Source of the DNA: Trichodesmium erythraeum GBRTRLIN201 | GTDB taxonomy: Bacteria; Cyanobacteriota; Cyanobacteriia; Cyanobacteriales; Microcoleaceae | Assembly (NCBI GenBank): GCA_018457135.1 | Contig: JAGGDU010000046.1 | Span: 139,516 to 203,515, forward strand | Direction: 5' to 3' | DNA length: 64,000 nucleotides | In this document: positions 40,942 to 51,174 of the stretch, one piece after another | How positions within the stretch are numbered: the first letter of the stretch is position 1 | Layout: the number at the start of each line of letters is the position of its first letter | Translations under genes and position numbers: made by a program | The notes under the pieces: generated by a model | The model's database searches: none | Told to the model about the DNA's origin: nothing | Seen by the model: the letters and a program-made list of their open reading frames with translations, nothing else

Positions 40942-42399
40942 ATGGCATCTGAAAAGATTGAACAGAATAAACAGTTAATTCAAGAAGTCTTAGACGCTTA
41001 TCCCGCGAAAGCTGCTAAGAGACGGAAAAAGCACCTTAACGTAATCGAAGAAAAAGGAGCTGACTGTGGCGTTAAGTCTAACGTAAAATCAGTTCCTGGT
41101 GTAATGACAACTCGTGGTTGTGCATTTGCTGGAGCGAAAGGTGTGGTTTGGGGTCCTGTTAAGGACATGGTTCACATTAGTCACGGTCCTGTTGGTTGCG
41201 GTTACTACTCTTGGGCAGGTCGTCGTAACTACTATAACGGTGTAACTGGTGTTGATACTTTCGGTACAATGCAATTCACCTCAGATTTCCAAGAGAGAGA
41301 TATTGTTTTTGGTGGAGACAAAAAGCTCGCCAAAATTATGAACGAAATTGAAGAGTTATTCCCTCTGAATGCTGGTATCACAATTGAATCTGAATGTCCA
41401 GTAGGTCTAATTGGTGATGACATTGAAGCGGTAGCGAAAAAAGCTAGCAAAGAACTCAATAAGCCAGTTGTACCAGTACGTTGCGAAGGTTTCCGTGGTG
41501 TTTCTCAGTCATTAGGTCACCACATTGCTAACGACACAGTGCGTGACTGGGTATACGAACCTTCTGCTAAAGTTACTAACGAAGAAATTGGTTTTGAGAA
41601 GACTCCTTATGACGTATCCTTAATTGCTGATTACAACATCGGTGGTGACGGTTGGAGTTCTCGTTTGTTATTAGATGAAATTGGCTTAAGAGTTGTTAGC
41701 CAAGCAACAGGTGACGGTACTTATAACGAAGTATTCATGGCTCCTAGGGTGAACTTAAACCTCATCCACTGCTATCGTTCTATGAACTATATCTGCCGTT
41801 ACATGGAAGAAGAGTATGGTATACCTTGGGTTGAGTTCAACTTCTTCGGTCCTAGTCAAATTGCTAAGTCTCTCCGGAAGATTGCTTCTTTCTTTGATGA
41901 CAAAATCAAGGAAAACACAGAAAAAGTAATTGCTAGATATCAAGAACAAGCTGATGCAGTAATTGCTAAGTATCGTCCTCGTTTAGAAGGCAAGAAAGTA
42001 ATGATGATGGTTGGTGGTCTCCGTCCACGTCACATTATTCCTGCTTTTGACGATTTAGGAATGGAAGTTATTGGTACTGGTTATGAATTTGGTCACGGTG
42101 ACGACTACAAGCGTACTGCTGACTATGCTCAAGAAGGTACTCTAATCTATGATGACGTTAGTGGCTACGAATTTGAAGAATTTGCTAAGAAATTAAAGCC
42201 AGATTTAATTGCTTCTGGTATTAAAGAGAAGTATGTTTTCCAGAAGATGGGTATGCCATTCCGTCAAATGCACTCTTGGGATTATTCTGGTCCTTATCAC
42301 GGTTATGACGGATTCGCTATCTTCGCTCGTGACATGGATCTAGCTCTCAATAGCCCAACTTGGAACTTAATCAAAGCTCCTTGGAAGCAAGCTAAGTAG
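40942..42399 (+). CDS. nifD: Nitrogenase MoFe protein alpha chain NifD
   Basis: 485 residues, uninterrupted: no nifD excision element, unlike many heterocyst formers. P-cluster cysteines are seen in [24 protein letters not shown] and [12 protein letters not shown]. The FeMo-co ligand Cys is in [11 protein letters not shown] and the homocitrate-side His in [16 protein letters not shown]. Together with NifK it forms the heterotetramer that reduces N2. The start has a strong GAAAGGAGATATG upstream. It is 188 bp from nifH and 224 bp before nifK. Confidence 0.99.
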   Translation: MASEKIEQNKQLIQEVLDAYPAKAAKRRKKHLNVIEEKGADCGVKSNVKSVPGVMTTRGCAFAGAKGVVWGPVKDMVHISHGPVGCGYYSWAGRRNYYNGVTGVDTFGTMQFTSDFQERDIVFGGDKKLAKIMNEIEELFPLNAGITIESECPVGLIGDDIEAVAKKASKELNKPVVPVRCEGFRGVSQSLGHHIANDTVRDWVYEPSAKVTNEEIGFEKTPYDVSLIADYNIGGDGWSSRLLLDEIGLRVVSQATGDGTYNEVFMAPRVNLNLIHCYRSMNYICRYMEEEYGIPWVEFNFFGPSQIAKSLRKIASFFDDKIKENTEKVIARYQEQADAVIAKYRPRLEGKKVMMMVGGLRPRHIIPAFDDLGMEVIGTGYEFGHGDDYKRTADYAQEGTLIYDDVSGYEFEEFAKKLKPDLIASGIKEKYVFQKMGMPFRQMHSWDYSGPYHGYDGFAIFARDMDLALNSPTWNLIKAPWKQAK

Positions 42400-42623
42400 A
42401 ACCAGCCGCTACGCGGAAGTTATAGATTTAAAAGTTAAAAGTTAAAAGTATTAATTTAACCTTTTGGCTTTGAAGATCAATTTAGGAATGGAAATGGGGT
42501 AATGCTATTATTGCTACGGCAACCCCAATACACAAACAAAAGATTTGACTGGGAATTGGGAGTTAGAAGTTGTATTTCTTTCTTCCCCCTTCCTTCTGAA
42601 GAATACTATAGAGGATAAACACC

Positions 42624-44162
42624 ATGAGTCAGAATGTAGACAAAATTAAAGATCACTTTCAACTTTTCCAAGAGCCAGAATACCAAGAAATGTTCGCTCG
42701 GAAAAGAGAATTTGAAGGCGGTGCTTCCAAAGAAGAAATAGAAAGAGTTCGTGAGTGGACAAAAAGTTGGGAATATCGTGAGAAGAACTTTGCTCGTGAG
42801 GCTCTAACTATCAACCCTGCTAAAGCTTGTCAGCCTTTAGGTGCAATATTTGCAGCTGCAGGTTTTGAAGGAACTCTTCCTTTTGTACATGGTTCTCAAG
42901 GATGTGTTGCTTACTTCCGTTCTCACTTAACTCGTAACTACAAAGAACCATTCCAAGCGGTTTCCTCTTCTATGACTGAAGATGCTGCTGTATTTGGTGG
43001 TCTGAAAAATATGATTGATGGTTTGGCAAACTCTTATGCTTTGTACAAGCCTAAAATGATTGCTCTTTGCACCACTTGTATGGCAGAGGTAATTGGAGAT
43101 GACTTGGGTTCATTCATTACCAACTCCAAAAATGAAGGTGCAGTACCTCAAGATTTCCCAGTTCCTTTTGCTCACACTCCTAGCTTTGTTGGTTCTCATA
43201 TCACAGGCTATGACAATATGCTCAAGGGTATCCTAATAGCTCTTACTGACGGTAAGAAGACAGAAACTGATAATGGAAAAATCAACTTTATCCCTGGTTT
43301 CGACCCTTACATTGGCAACATCCGGGATTTAAAGAATATTCTGTCTTTAATGGATGTTCCTAGCACTGTTTTAGCTGACAACGCTGAGAGTTTTGATTCT
43401 CCTAACTTGGGTGAATTCAAGATGTACAATGGTGGTACAACTCTAGAAGAAGCGGGTGATTCCATCAATGCTAAAGCTACTATTTCCTTCCAAAAATACA
43501 GCACTCCTAAGACTCTAGAGTACCTGAAACAAGAAGGTGGTCAAAAAACAGCTACATACCGCCCTATTGGTGTTCGTGGTACAGATGAGTTCTTAATGGC
43601 TTTGTCTGAATTGACTGGTAAGGCTATTCCTGAAGAGTTAGAAATTGAGCGTGGTCGTGTAGTTGATGCTATCACTGACTCTCAAGCTTGGTTGCACGGT
43701 AAGCGTATTGCTATCTACGGTGATCCTGACCATGTATTGGGCTTGTTGAATTTCACTCTAGAATTAGGTATGCAACCAGTTCACGTTGTTGTAAATAACG
43801 GTAACGTTGCTGGTTTTGAAGAAGAAGCTAAGGAATTGTTAGCTAATGATCCTAATGGCAAAGAAGCTACAGTTTGGATCGGTAAGGACTTATGGCACTT
43901 ACGTTCATTGTTGGATACTGAGCCAGTTGATTTGTTAATTGGTAACTCATACGGTAAGTTCCTACAACGTGACACTGGTACTCCATTAGTACGTATTGGC
44001 TATCCTATTTTCGACCGCCATCACCAACACCGTTATTCTATCTTAGGATATAAGGGAGCATTCAACCTCATCAACTGGATCGTTAATACTATCCTTGATG
44101 AATTAGACCGTGGTAGCATGGATCTAGGTGTTAACGATACATCTTTTGACTTGGTTCGTTAA
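42624..44162 (+). CDS. nifK: Nitrogenase MoFe protein beta chain NifK
   Basis: 512 residues. The N-terminal NifK-specific extension ([20 protein letters not shown]) precedes the P-cluster cysteine segments [34 protein letters not shown] and [12 protein letters not shown]. The Ser P-cluster ligand region and a conserved C-terminus ([20 protein letters not shown]) follow. Complete at normal length. It ends the nifHDK unit, followed at 58 bp by a strong terminator-like hairpin. Confidence 0.99.
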   Translation: MSQNVDKIKDHFQLFQEPEYQEMFARKREFEGGASKEEIERVREWTKSWEYREKNFAREALTINPAKACQPLGAIFAAAGFEGTLPFVHGSQGCVAYFRSHLTRNYKEPFQAVSSSMTEDAAVFGGLKNMIDGLANSYALYKPKMIALCTTCMAEVIGDDLGSFITNSKNEGAVPQDFPVPFAHTPSFVGSHITGYDNMLKGILIALTDGKKTETDNGKINFIPGFDPYIGNIRDLKNILSLMDVPSTVLADNAESFDSPNLGEFKMYNGGTTLEEAGDSINAKATISFQKYSTPKTLEYLKQEGGQKTATYRPIGVRGTDEFLMALSELTGKAIPEELEIERGRVVDAITDSQAWLHGKRIAIYGDPDHVLGLLNFTLELGMQPVHVVVNNGNVAGFEEEAKELLANDPNGKEATVWIGKDLWHLRSLLDTEPVDLLIGNSYGKFLQRDTGTPLVRIGYPIFDRHHQHRYSILGYKGAFNLINWIVNTILDELDRGSMDLGVNDTSFDLVR

Positions 44163-44220
44163 GCGATCGCCACAAAAAAAGTCAGTGTTAGTTATATTAG
44201 TGGCACTGGCTATTTCAATA

Positions 44221-44255
44221 AAGGAGGTAAAGTTACAAGTTTCCCTCCTTTTTTT
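44221..44255 (+). terminator. Rho-independent terminator after nifK
   Basis: Arms AAGGAGGTAAA (44221-44231) and TTTCCCTCCTT (44240-44250) pair with one mismatch and are followed directly by a T-run to 44255. It marks the end of the nifHDK transcript. Confidence 0.85.
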
Positions 44256-44575
44256 ATATCCTTCTACTTTATTTGCAGATTTGTCTGTTTTGGATATATT
44301 CTCGTTTCATTGAGCAGCAGACGCACTATTTTAGCAACAGTCCAGTCGGCTACTTGATACGGCATAAATTCAAACTATATAATGGATTTAGTAGTCTGTC
44401 GTCCGCACTCTTTTAGATGTGTCAATTCATTACTAAAATCTATTTGTTAGGTTTCGTTACTTAACCCAACCGACAAAATGCTAACCTTTATACAAAAATC
44501 ATAATAAAAATTTGTCATTCTAAGATTAAATACTCCATCCCCGCCCCATAGTAGTTAATAAAGAGACTTAATAAC
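44256..44575. other. Intergenic region upstream of nifEN
   Basis: 320 bp after the nifK terminator, so nifEN should have its own promoter here. No specific operator recognised. Confidence 0.5.
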
Positions 44576-47386
44576 ATGGCTATGATAACCCCAGGCAAAG
44601 TTGCCGAACTTTTAAATGAGCCAGGTTGCGAACACAACCATCAAAAAAATAACGGAGATAAAAAACAGAAAGGCTGCCAGCAACAAGCAGCACCCGGAGC
44701 TGCTCAAGGGGGTTGTGCCTTTGATGGTGCTAGTATTGCTCTAGTTCCAATTACAGATGCAGCTCACCTGGTTCACGGTCCTTTAGGTTGTTCTGGTAAC
44801 TCCTGGGGAGCTCGTGGAAGTCTTTCCTCCAGTTCCCATCTATACAAAATGGGTTTCACCACTGATATGGGTGAAAATGACATTATTATGGGCGGAGAGA
44901 AAAAATTATTGAGGGCGATCGCTGAATTAAAAAAACGTTATCAACCTCCTGCTATATTTGTCTATGCCACCTGTGTTACTGCTTTAATTGGAGATGACCT
45001 AGAAACAGTTTGTAAAGTCGCTACTAAAAAATTAGAAATTCCGGTCATTCCCGTTAACTCTCCTGGTTTCATCGGTAGCAAAAATCTGGGTAACCGGGTT
45101 GGCGCAGAAGCATTATTAGACCATGTAGTAGGTACGGCAGAACCTGAATTTACTACACCTTATGACATAAACCTAATTGGGGAATATAATATTGCTGGGG
45201 AAATGTGGGCAATGTTACCCCTGTTTGAAAAAGTTGGCATTCGGGTATTGTCAAAAATCACGGGAGATGCTACTTACAAAGAAGTTTGTTATGCCCACCG
45301 TGCCAAACTCAACGTTATGATCTGCTCTAAAGCTATGATCAATATGGCACGAAAAATGGAGGAAGAATATGGCATTCCTTACATTGAAGAATCATTTTAT
45401 GGTGTTGCTGATATTAATAACTGCCTCCGGAATATTGCTGCCAAAATTGGGGATGCTGGCCTGCAAGAACGGACAGAAAAACTGATCGCTGAAGAAACAA
45501 CTATTCTTGAAGAAATATTAGAACCCTATCGCCAACGTCTAAAAGGTAAAAAAGTTGTACTCTACACAGGTGGGGTGAAAAGTTGGTCTATTATTTCGGC
45601 AGCTAAAGATTTAGAGATGGATGTGGTTGCTACTAGCACCAAGAAAAGTACAGAAGAGGATAAGGCTAAAATCAAAAAGTTGCTCGGTAAAGATGGTATT
45701 TTGCTAGAAAAAGGTAATGCCGAAATACTCTTAAAAGTAATTGCCGAGACTAAAGCTGATATGCTTATAGCAGGTGGTCGTAACCAGTATACTGCTCTCA
45801 AAGCCCGAATTCCCTTTTTACACATTAACCAAGAACGTCATCATCCCTACGCCGGATATCATGGGATGATAGAAATGGCTAAAGAATTAGATGAAGCTCT
45901 CTATAGTCCGGTTTGGGAACAGGTGAGACAACCGGCACCTTGGTTAGAGGCATGTCAGTTAGATGATGTTTTGGCTGTTGAAACTTTACCAAGTTTAACT
46001 AATATTCCACCAACAACAGTCAATTTTCATAAACAATCATTATCCACAAATCCTCTGAAACTCAGTCAACCTTTGGGTGCGGCTTTAGCATACTTAGGAA
46101 TTAATGGGATGATGCCAATGTTCCACGGTACTCAAGGTTGTACTGCTTTTGCTAAGGTATTATTGGTGAATCACTTCCAGGAAGCTATTCCCTTGTCTAC
46201 TACTGCTATGAGTGAAGTGACAACTATTTTGGGAGGGGAGGATAACATTGATAAAGCGCTGCTGACTCAGCTTGAGAAGTCAAAACCAAAGGTAATTGGT
46301 TTGTTGACTACTGGTTTAACTGAAACCAGAGGGGATGACATGGAGCGTATTCTTAAGAAATTTAGGGAAGAGCATCCAGAATTAGATGGGTTCCCCATAT
46401 TAAATGTTTCTAGTCCAGATTATAAGGGTTCTGCTCAGGACGGTTTTGCTACTACAGTAGAATGTATAGTAGGTTATGATTATGGGGAGCCTATTCCCAA
46501 AGAAATTAAAAAACCTTTGATTACAATTTTAGCTGGTTCTTGTCTTGCTCCTGGAGATGTCCAGGAAATCAAGGATATTGTAGAAGATTTTGGGTTCATT
46601 CCAATAGTTGTACCGGACTTATCTCAGTCTTTGGACGGGCATTTAATTGATGATATTTATAGTGCTACAAGCTCAGGTGGTACCACAATAGAGGATTTGC
46701 GTAATTTACGTCACTCATCTTTCACCTTTGCTATTGGGGAAAGTATGCGAAATGCAGCTATAATTTTGCAAGAAAAATTTGGTACTCAATATCAAGTGTT
46801 CTCTCGGTTGACTGGTTTGGGTGCTGTAGATAGTTTCATGTTAAAATTGTCTCAGCTAATTGTATCTCGAATTGATCCTCATCTTGACAAAGGCTGTGAA
46901 GTTCCTGAGAAATACCTACGCCAACGCCGTCAGTTACAGGATGCGATGTTGGATACTCACTTCTATTTTGGGCATAAGCAAGTATCTATTGCCCTGGAAC
47001 CAGATTTACTTTGGGCAACAAGTTGGTTTGTGCGAGAAATGGGGGGAGATATTCATTCTGCTGTCACAACTACGCGATCGCCGTTACTTGAAAAATTACC
47101 TACGGAAAATGTGATAGTTGGGGACTTGGGAGATTTAGAAGAAGTGGCAGCAGGTTCGGATTTACTAATTACCAATTCTCGTGGTAAGATAATATCTGAG
47201 AAGTTAAATATTGATCTCTATCGGATGGGAATGCCAATTTACGATCGCCTTGGTAATGGTCAACGTTGTTCTGTTGGTTACCGTGGTACAATGAATTTAT
47301 TATTTGATATTGGTAATATTTTCCTAGAGCAAGAGGAATCAAAAATTCACACCAATGATTATTCATTATTAAGTACTCAGGCATAA
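44576..47386 (+). CDS. nifEN: Fused FeMo-cofactor scaffold NifEN
   Basis: 936 residues in one frame. The NifE half is ~1-455: the N-terminal Cys/His-rich tail is followed by GGCAFDGASIALVPITDAAH, GPLGCSGNSWGARGS and YATCVTALIGDDL. A ~35-residue linker (~455-490) precedes the NifN half (KLSQPLGAALAYLGING, FHGTQGCTAFAKVLLVNHF, TTGLTETRGDDM). NifEN is the heterotetrameric scaffold on which NifB-co is matured to FeMo-co. Most cyanobacteria encode nifE and nifN separately; a comparable fusion is known in vnfEN of Anabaena variabilis. No stop or frameshift separates the halves. It follows a terminator and precedes nifX. Confidence 0.95.
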   Translation: MAMITPGKVAELLNEPGCEHNHQKNNGDKKQKGCQQQAAPGAAQGGCAFDGASIALVPITDAAHLVHGPLGCSGNSWGARGSLSSSSHLYKMGFTTDMGENDIIMGGEKKLLRAIAELKKRYQPPAIFVYATCVTALIGDDLETVCKVATKKLEIPVIPVNSPGFIGSKNLGNRVGAEALLDHVVGTAEPEFTTPYDINLIGEYNIAGEMWAMLPLFEKVGIRVLSKITGDATYKEVCYAHRAKLNVMICSKAMINMARKMEEEYGIPYIEESFYGVADINNCLRNIAAKIGDAGLQERTEKLIAEETTILEEILEPYRQRLKGKKVVLYTGGVKSWSIISAAKDLEMDVVATSTKKSTEEDKAKIKKLLGKDGILLEKGNAEILLKVIAETKADMLIAGGRNQYTALKARIPFLHINQERHHPYAGYHGMIEMAKELDEALYSPVWEQVRQPAPWLEACQLDDVLAVETLPSLTNIPPTTVNFHKQSLSTNPLKLSQPLGAALAYLGINGMMPMFHGTQGCTAFAKVLLVNHFQEAIPLSTTAMSEVTTILGGEDNIDKALLTQLEKSKPKVIGLLTTGLTETRGDDMERILKKFREEHPELDGFPILNVSSPDYKGSAQDGFATTVECIVGYDYGEPIPKEIKKPLITILAGSCLAPGDVQEIKDIVEDFGFIPIVVPDLSQSLDGHLIDDIYSATSSGGTTIEDLRNLRHSSFTFAIGESMRNAAIILQEKFGTQYQVFSRLTGLGAVDSFMLKLSQLIVSRIDPHLDKGCEVPEKYLRQRRQLQDAMLDTHFYFGHKQVSIALEPDLLWATSWFVREMGGDIHSAVTTTRSPLLEKLPTENVIVGDLGDLEEVAAGSDLLITNSRGKIISEKLNIDLYRMGMPIYDRLGNGQRCSVGYRGTMNLLFDIGNIFLEQEESKIHTNDYSLLSTQA

Positions 47387-47574
47387 ATAAATGAATCTTT
47401 GGCATTCAGGCTGAGTTAAACTAATAGTTTGACAAGATAAAAAATTGGAACAAATTTTAACAATTGCCTGATTTTGCCGTTTATTTTAGTCTGTGAACCC
47501 ACAAGCTTGTTATCAAGGGCTAATAGTTTTTTTCTATTAGTTTTTGGTACATACAATAAGGAGAAAAAGTAACA

Positions 47575-47994
47575 ATGAAAGTTGCATTTGCCACAACTGA
47601 TTTTATTCATATAGATGGTCACTTTGGTTCTGCCAAACAAATGGCATTGTATGAAATAAATGACACAGGATATCAAGCTCTAGAACCCATGACTTTTGGT
47701 GGTAATTTAGAGCAAGATGCTTCCAAGCAAGATAAACTAGAAAAACTTCATGCCAAGGTTGAAGCTTTGCTCGACTGCACGATCGTTTATGTGCTAGAAA
47801 TTGGTGGACCGGCAGCAGGTCGTTTAATTAATAAAAAAGTTACTCCAATGAAGTCAACTTCAGAAGAACAAACAATTGCTGAAGTCCTTGATAAATTGGT
47901 ACAAACATTAAAAGGCAATCCCCCCCCTTGGTTAAGGAAAGCTTTACAAAAATCTTCTGAATCTGACTTAGAAGCTGCACTTGAAGAGGTATAA
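47575..47994 (+). CDS. nifX: FeMo-cofactor carrier protein NifX
   Basis: 139 residues. NifX/NafY fold: MKVAFATTDFIHIDGHFGSA, YEINDTGYQALEPMTFGG, then IVYVLEIGGPAAGRLINKKV. It binds NifB-co or VK-cluster and passes it to NifEN. The C-terminal helix (GNPPPWLRKALQKSSES) is typical. The ribosome-binding site AATAAGGAGAAAAAG precedes the ATG. It lies 188 bp after nifEN, and its stop is 5 bp before the DUF269 start. Confidence 0.95.
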   Translation: MKVAFATTDFIHIDGHFGSAKQMALYEINDTGYQALEPMTFGGNLEQDASKQDKLEKLHAKVEALLDCTIVYVLEIGGPAAGRLINKKVTPMKSTSEEQTIAEVLDKLVQTLKGNPPPWLRKALQKSSESDLEAALEEV

Positions 47995-47998
47995 AACT

Positions 47999-48469
47999 AT
48001 GACAGTTCAAACAGAAACAACAACAACAACTGACATTTATTCTGCACCTTTTATTAAGGAATTAATTAGATCAATTCAAGCTCAGGACTCCTATGGAGTA
48101 TATAAATCTTGGTCTCCCGAATTAATTCTTAAGCCTTACATTGTTAGCAAGCAAGAAAAGCGCCAGATTTCTACTGATGAAGAAGTCAACCCCATGACTT
48201 TGGCTCGAATTAAGTTATTCTACAATGCAATAGCTACTAGCATTGAATTAGAAACTAATGAAATTATGCAAGTAGTTGTTAATATCAACCATGAAGGATT
48301 TGGTTGGGCTTTGGTATTTTGCGGTCGTCTTTTGGTGGTTGCTAGAACTTTACGAGATGCTCAACGTTTTGGGTTTACTTCTCTAGAAAAAATGGAAGAT
48401 GAAGGAGAAAAAATGGCTAAAGCTGGCATTGAGTTGGCGAAAAAATATAAAGAAGTTTGTAAACTATAA
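47999..48469 (+). CDS. NifX-associated nitrogen-fixation protein (DUF269)
   Basis: 156 residues from the ATG at 47999 (MTVQTETTTTTDIYSAPFIK). A TTG at 47981 would add six residues and overlap nifX. The ATG with GAAGAGG upstream is preferred. The family core is PFIKELIRSIQAQDSYGVYK, then NINHEGFGWALVFCGRLLVV. DUF269 genes always accompany nifX; the molecular role is undefined. The DUF683 gene that often follows it in Anabaena-type clusters is not found in the 205-bp gap before nifW. Confidence 0.88.
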   Translation: MTVQTETTTTTDIYSAPFIKELIRSIQAQDSYGVYKSWSPELILKPYIVSKQEKRQISTDEEVNPMTLARIKLFYNAIATSIELETNEIMQVVVNINHEGFGWALVFCGRLLVVARTLRDAQRFGFTSLEKMEDEGEKMAKAGIELAKKYKEVCKL

Positions 48470-48673
48470 AAAATTAAGCTTTTCCTGAGTTTGAGAGGTA
48501 AATTATATAAATATTCTGTGAATATTTAACAGCCTCTATATAGGAAAATATGACAATTTTTGTTGTTCTCAAAAATCTCCAACTCAATTAAAGTTGGCAA
48601 CATTTATTGTTATTTTTATCTCTCATTATTAATGAGAAATATCCACTATTAAATAACACTGAGGTTCATCATC

Positions 48674-48985
48674 ATGAAAACATTAAAAAATTTCAACGAA
48701 CTAGTAGATGCAGAAGACTTTCTCAATTTTTTTGAAATTCCTTTTGACCAAACAACTGTAAATGTAAATCGCCTCCATATATTAAAAGTTTTCTCTTCAG
48801 CAATTGCAGAAGTTGACGAAAACACTAAACTGACTGAAACAGAAAAAATAACTGCATATAAAGCAGGATTAGAATCAGCTTATAAAACTTTTTTGACATC
48901 TAATGCTCAAGAACAAAAAGTATTTCCAGTCTTTCAAAAAGAACACAAAGATGTGGTTAAATTAACAGAAATTAGTGCTGAGTAA
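48674..48985 (+). CDS. nifW: Nitrogenase-stabilizing/protective protein NifW
   Basis: 103 residues. Family pattern LKNFNELVDAEDFLNFFEIP, FDQTTVNVNRLHILKVFSSA and a C-terminal VFPVFQKEHKDVVKL. NifW binds the MoFe protein and is implicated in its maturation or protection from oxygen. Length is normal. The 205-bp spacer before it carries two small hairpins (CCAACT..AGTTGG and CTCATT..AATGAG). No ribosome-binding site stronger than GAGG upstream of the ATG. Confidence 0.92.
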   Translation: MKTLKNFNELVDAEDFLNFFEIPFDQTTVNVNRLHILKVFSSAIAEVDENTKLTETEKITAYKAGLESAYKTFLTSNAQEQKVFPVFQKEHKDVVKLTEISAE

Positions 48986-49059
48986 GGAGAAAACTTTCAC
49001 GAATAGATAAAGTTAATTGCCTCCAGCCCTTTTAAGGGGATCAAAAAATAAATTTTGGG

Positions 49060-49165
49060 TTCAAGTCTCCCTATTGCTGGAGGTACTATTAATTAATAAC
49101 TGAAATGATACTCCCAGGCTTTGGAGAGGAACCACAGCAGTGACTCAAGTCAACAACAGCTCTGG
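49060..49165 (+). repeat. Damaged duplicate of the hesA 5' region
   Basis: 49060-49165 repeats 49186-49345 with an internal gap. The part before GAAATGAT is offset by 132 bp, and the part from CTCCC(A/G)GGCTTTGGAGAGG is offset by 180 bp. The upstream copy therefore lacks 48 bp, lying between two AAATGAT words of the intact copy, a sign of deletion between short direct repeats. Its reading frame meets a TGA after 12 codons (CAGCAGTGA against CAACGA in hesA). Confidence 0.85.
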
Positions 49166-49236
49166 TCAAAGGAAATTTTGGATTTTAAGTTTCCTTATTG
49201 CTAGGGGTACTGAATAACTGATAAGTAATAACTGAA

Positions 49237-50058
49237 ATGATCTCCAACCTTACACCAAAAGAATTAGAACGTTATAGTCGTCAAATGATGCTCCCGGGCT
49301 TTGGAGAGGAAGCACAGCAACGACTCAAGTCAACAACAGCAGTAGTAACTGGAGTTGGTGGCTTAGGTGGCACGGTAGCATTGTATTTAGCAGTAGCAGG
49401 TATCGGGAAATTAATTTTAGTCCGAGGTGGAGAACTACGGCTTGATGACATGAACCGTCAAATCTTGATGACAGACGACTGGGTGGGTAAAGTCCGAGTA
49501 GACAAAGCAAAGGAAACTCTATCTGCCATTAACCCAGATATTGAAATTGAAGCAGTTCCCGAATATGTTACGGCTGAAAATGTCGACCCATTGGTACAGT
49601 CTGCTGATATTGCTATAGACTGTGCCCACAACTTTGACGAACGGAATTTACTGAATGCTGCCTGTGTACGTTGGCGCAAACCAATGGTGGAAGCTGCCAT
49701 GAATAGTATGGAAGCTTATTTAACCACCATAGATCCTGGTAAAACTCCTTGTTTGTCTTGTCTGTTCCCAGAAAAACCACAGTGGGACAGACGTGGGTTC
49801 GGAGTATTGGGGATAGTTTCTGGAACTTTAGCTTGTCTAGCAGCTTCAGAAGCTATCAAACAGATTACAGGATTTAGTAAACCCTTGTGGTCACAACTGC
49901 TAACAATGAATTTGGATAGCATGGAATTTGCTAAACTTCGCCCCTACCATGACCCCAACTGTCAGGTTTGCGGTTCTCTCAGTAGAGAATTAGTAGCTGA
50001 CTCTATAGCTATTAAGAATAATTTTACGACAGAAATGATCACAACAAACAGTTTATAG
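49237..50058 (+). CDS. hesA: HesA, ThiF/MoeB-family adenylyltransferase of the nif cluster
   Basis: 273 residues. ThiF/MoeB/E1-like fold: the start is ELERYSRQMMLPGFGEEAQQ, the nucleotide-binding loop is TGVGGLGGTVALYLAVAGIG, then ILMTDDWVGKVRVDKAKE. Zn-binding CxxC pairs are present (PCLSCLFPEK and CQVCGSL). HesA is found in the nif cluster of cyanobacteria with hesB and fdxH. By homology it may adenylate a sulfur-carrier or activate molybdate, but its exact role is unsettled. A duplicated, broken copy of its 5' end lies just upstream. Confidence 0.93.
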   Translation: MISNLTPKELERYSRQMMLPGFGEEAQQRLKSTTAVVTGVGGLGGTVALYLAVAGIGKLILVRGGELRLDDMNRQILMTDDWVGKVRVDKAKETLSAINPDIEIEAVPEYVTAENVDPLVQSADIAIDCAHNFDERNLLNAACVRWRKPMVEAAMNSMEAYLTTIDPGKTPCLSCLFPEKPQWDRRGFGVLGIVSGTLACLAASEAIKQITGFSKPLWSQLLTMNLDSMEFAKLRPYHDPNCQVCGSLSRELVADSIAIKNNFTTEMITTNSL

Positions 50059-50366
50059 TTAGACCTTTGGTTTAAGTTATAAATAAGGAATTAATATATA
50101 CGGCAAGTTTAAAATATTTTAGGGTGTACGTTCGCGACAGCGATGTGCAGTAAGATCAGACTGACACTGAGGCGATAACTTTCAAAATTCAGGGTGCACT
50201 TGTATGAGCAATACAATCAGTTTAAGTGTTAGTCTGATTTACCTATAGCCTCTTAAAGTAACATTTTTCCTGACAATACTAAATTCACTAAGCCAGACAA
50301 GAGACGGGTGTCGCCTATCTGGATAATTATTTTATCGGTAAGTATAAATTACTTTTCCTAAAGATT
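50059..50366. promoter_or_regulatory. hesA-hesB spacer with a long RNA hairpin
   Basis: 308 bp without a gene. AGATCAGACTGACACT (50153-50168) and AGTGTTAGTCTGATTT (50225-50240) can form a 16-bp RNA stem with two G-U pairs around a 56-nt loop. Function is unknown; it may be a processing site or attenuator between hesA and hesB. Confidence 0.6.
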
Positions 50367-50717
50367 ATGACTCTGAGTTTAACAGAAAAAGCTGCTTCTC
50401 AACTGACAAAGTTCCTGCAAGACTCAAATCAAGGCATCCGCATCTCTGTTGTGGATGGAGGTTGCAGTGGCTATCAATATTCCTTGAATATTGCTAATGC
50501 TCCTAAGACAGATGACTTGCTCCTTGAAAAAGATCAGTTACGAATATTTATAGATCCTAAAAGCGCGCCTTTATTAGAAGGAGTTGTAGTTGACTACATA
50601 GAAAGTCTCACAGAAGGCGGTTTAAAGTTTATTAACCCCAACGCCACAGAAACTTGTAGTTGCGGAAAATCTTTCCAGGCAGGTAGCTGCACCCCCACAG
50701 CAGTACCTTGCAGTTAA
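50367..50717 (+). CDS. hesB: HesB/IscA-type Fe-S carrier protein of the nif cluster
   Basis: 116 residues. A-type carrier fold with the three ligand cysteines: Cys in VVDGGCSGYQYSLNI (~35) and the C-terminal CxC in ETCSCGKSFQ (~100). LTEKAASQLTKFLQDSNQGI begins the protein. The tail after CSCGKSF is a little extended and adds two more cysteines (GSCTPTAVPCS). It is likely to carry Fe or Fe-S for nitrogenase maturation. It stands between hesA and fdxH as in other cyanobacterial nif clusters. Confidence 0.93.
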   Translation: MTLSLTEKAASQLTKFLQDSNQGIRISVVDGGCSGYQYSLNIANAPKTDDLLLEKDQLRIFIDPKSAPLLEGVVVDYIESLTEGGLKFINPNATETCSCGKSFQAGSCTPTAVPCS

Positions 50718-50834
50718 TATAGTTTTTAGCACTTAGTAATCACATTTAGCAAGTAAATCTTGTTAAAGTTGATAGCTGATAGCTGATAGCTCATTCACAC
50801 AATTTTTCATTAAACAAAAAGGAGAATAAAACCA

Positions 50835-51149
50835 ATGACTACTTATAAAGTAAGATTAATCAAAGGCAAGAAAAACAAACCCCCAGAAATGGATGTCACC
50901 ATCGATGTTGATGAGGATACCTATATACTAGATGCTGCCGACGAAGCAGGCATAGATTTACCTGTTTCTTGCCGTGCTGGAGCTTGCTCTAGCTGCACTG
51001 GTAGATTAGTTGAAGGTGAAATAGATCAAGAAGACCAAAACTTCTTAGATGACGAAGTGATGGAAAAAGGCTTCCTATTAATGTGTGTTACTTATCCTCG
51101 TTCTGATTGCACTATCAAAACTCACCAAGAGGCTTATTTACCTGTGTAA
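50835..51149 (+). CDS. fdxH: [2Fe-2S] ferredoxin FdxH
   Basis: 104 residues. Plant-type [2Fe-2S] ferredoxin with cysteines in [18 protein letters not shown] (C-x4-C-x2-C) and the distal Cys in [29 protein letters not shown] is the FdxH-like N-terminal region. In Anabaena FdxH is the electron donor to nitrogenase reductase. Strong ribosome-binding site AAAAAGGAGAATAA. It is the last gene of the plus-strand nif arm and is followed by a perfect palindrome. Confidence 0.93.
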   Translation: MTTYKVRLIKGKKNKPPEMDVTIDVDEDTYILDAADEAGIDLPVSCRAGACSSCTGRLVEGEIDQEDQNFLDDEVMEKGFLLMCVTYPRSDCTIKTHQEAYLPV

Positions 51150-51174
51150 TAACACTTGTCAATAATTATTATCT

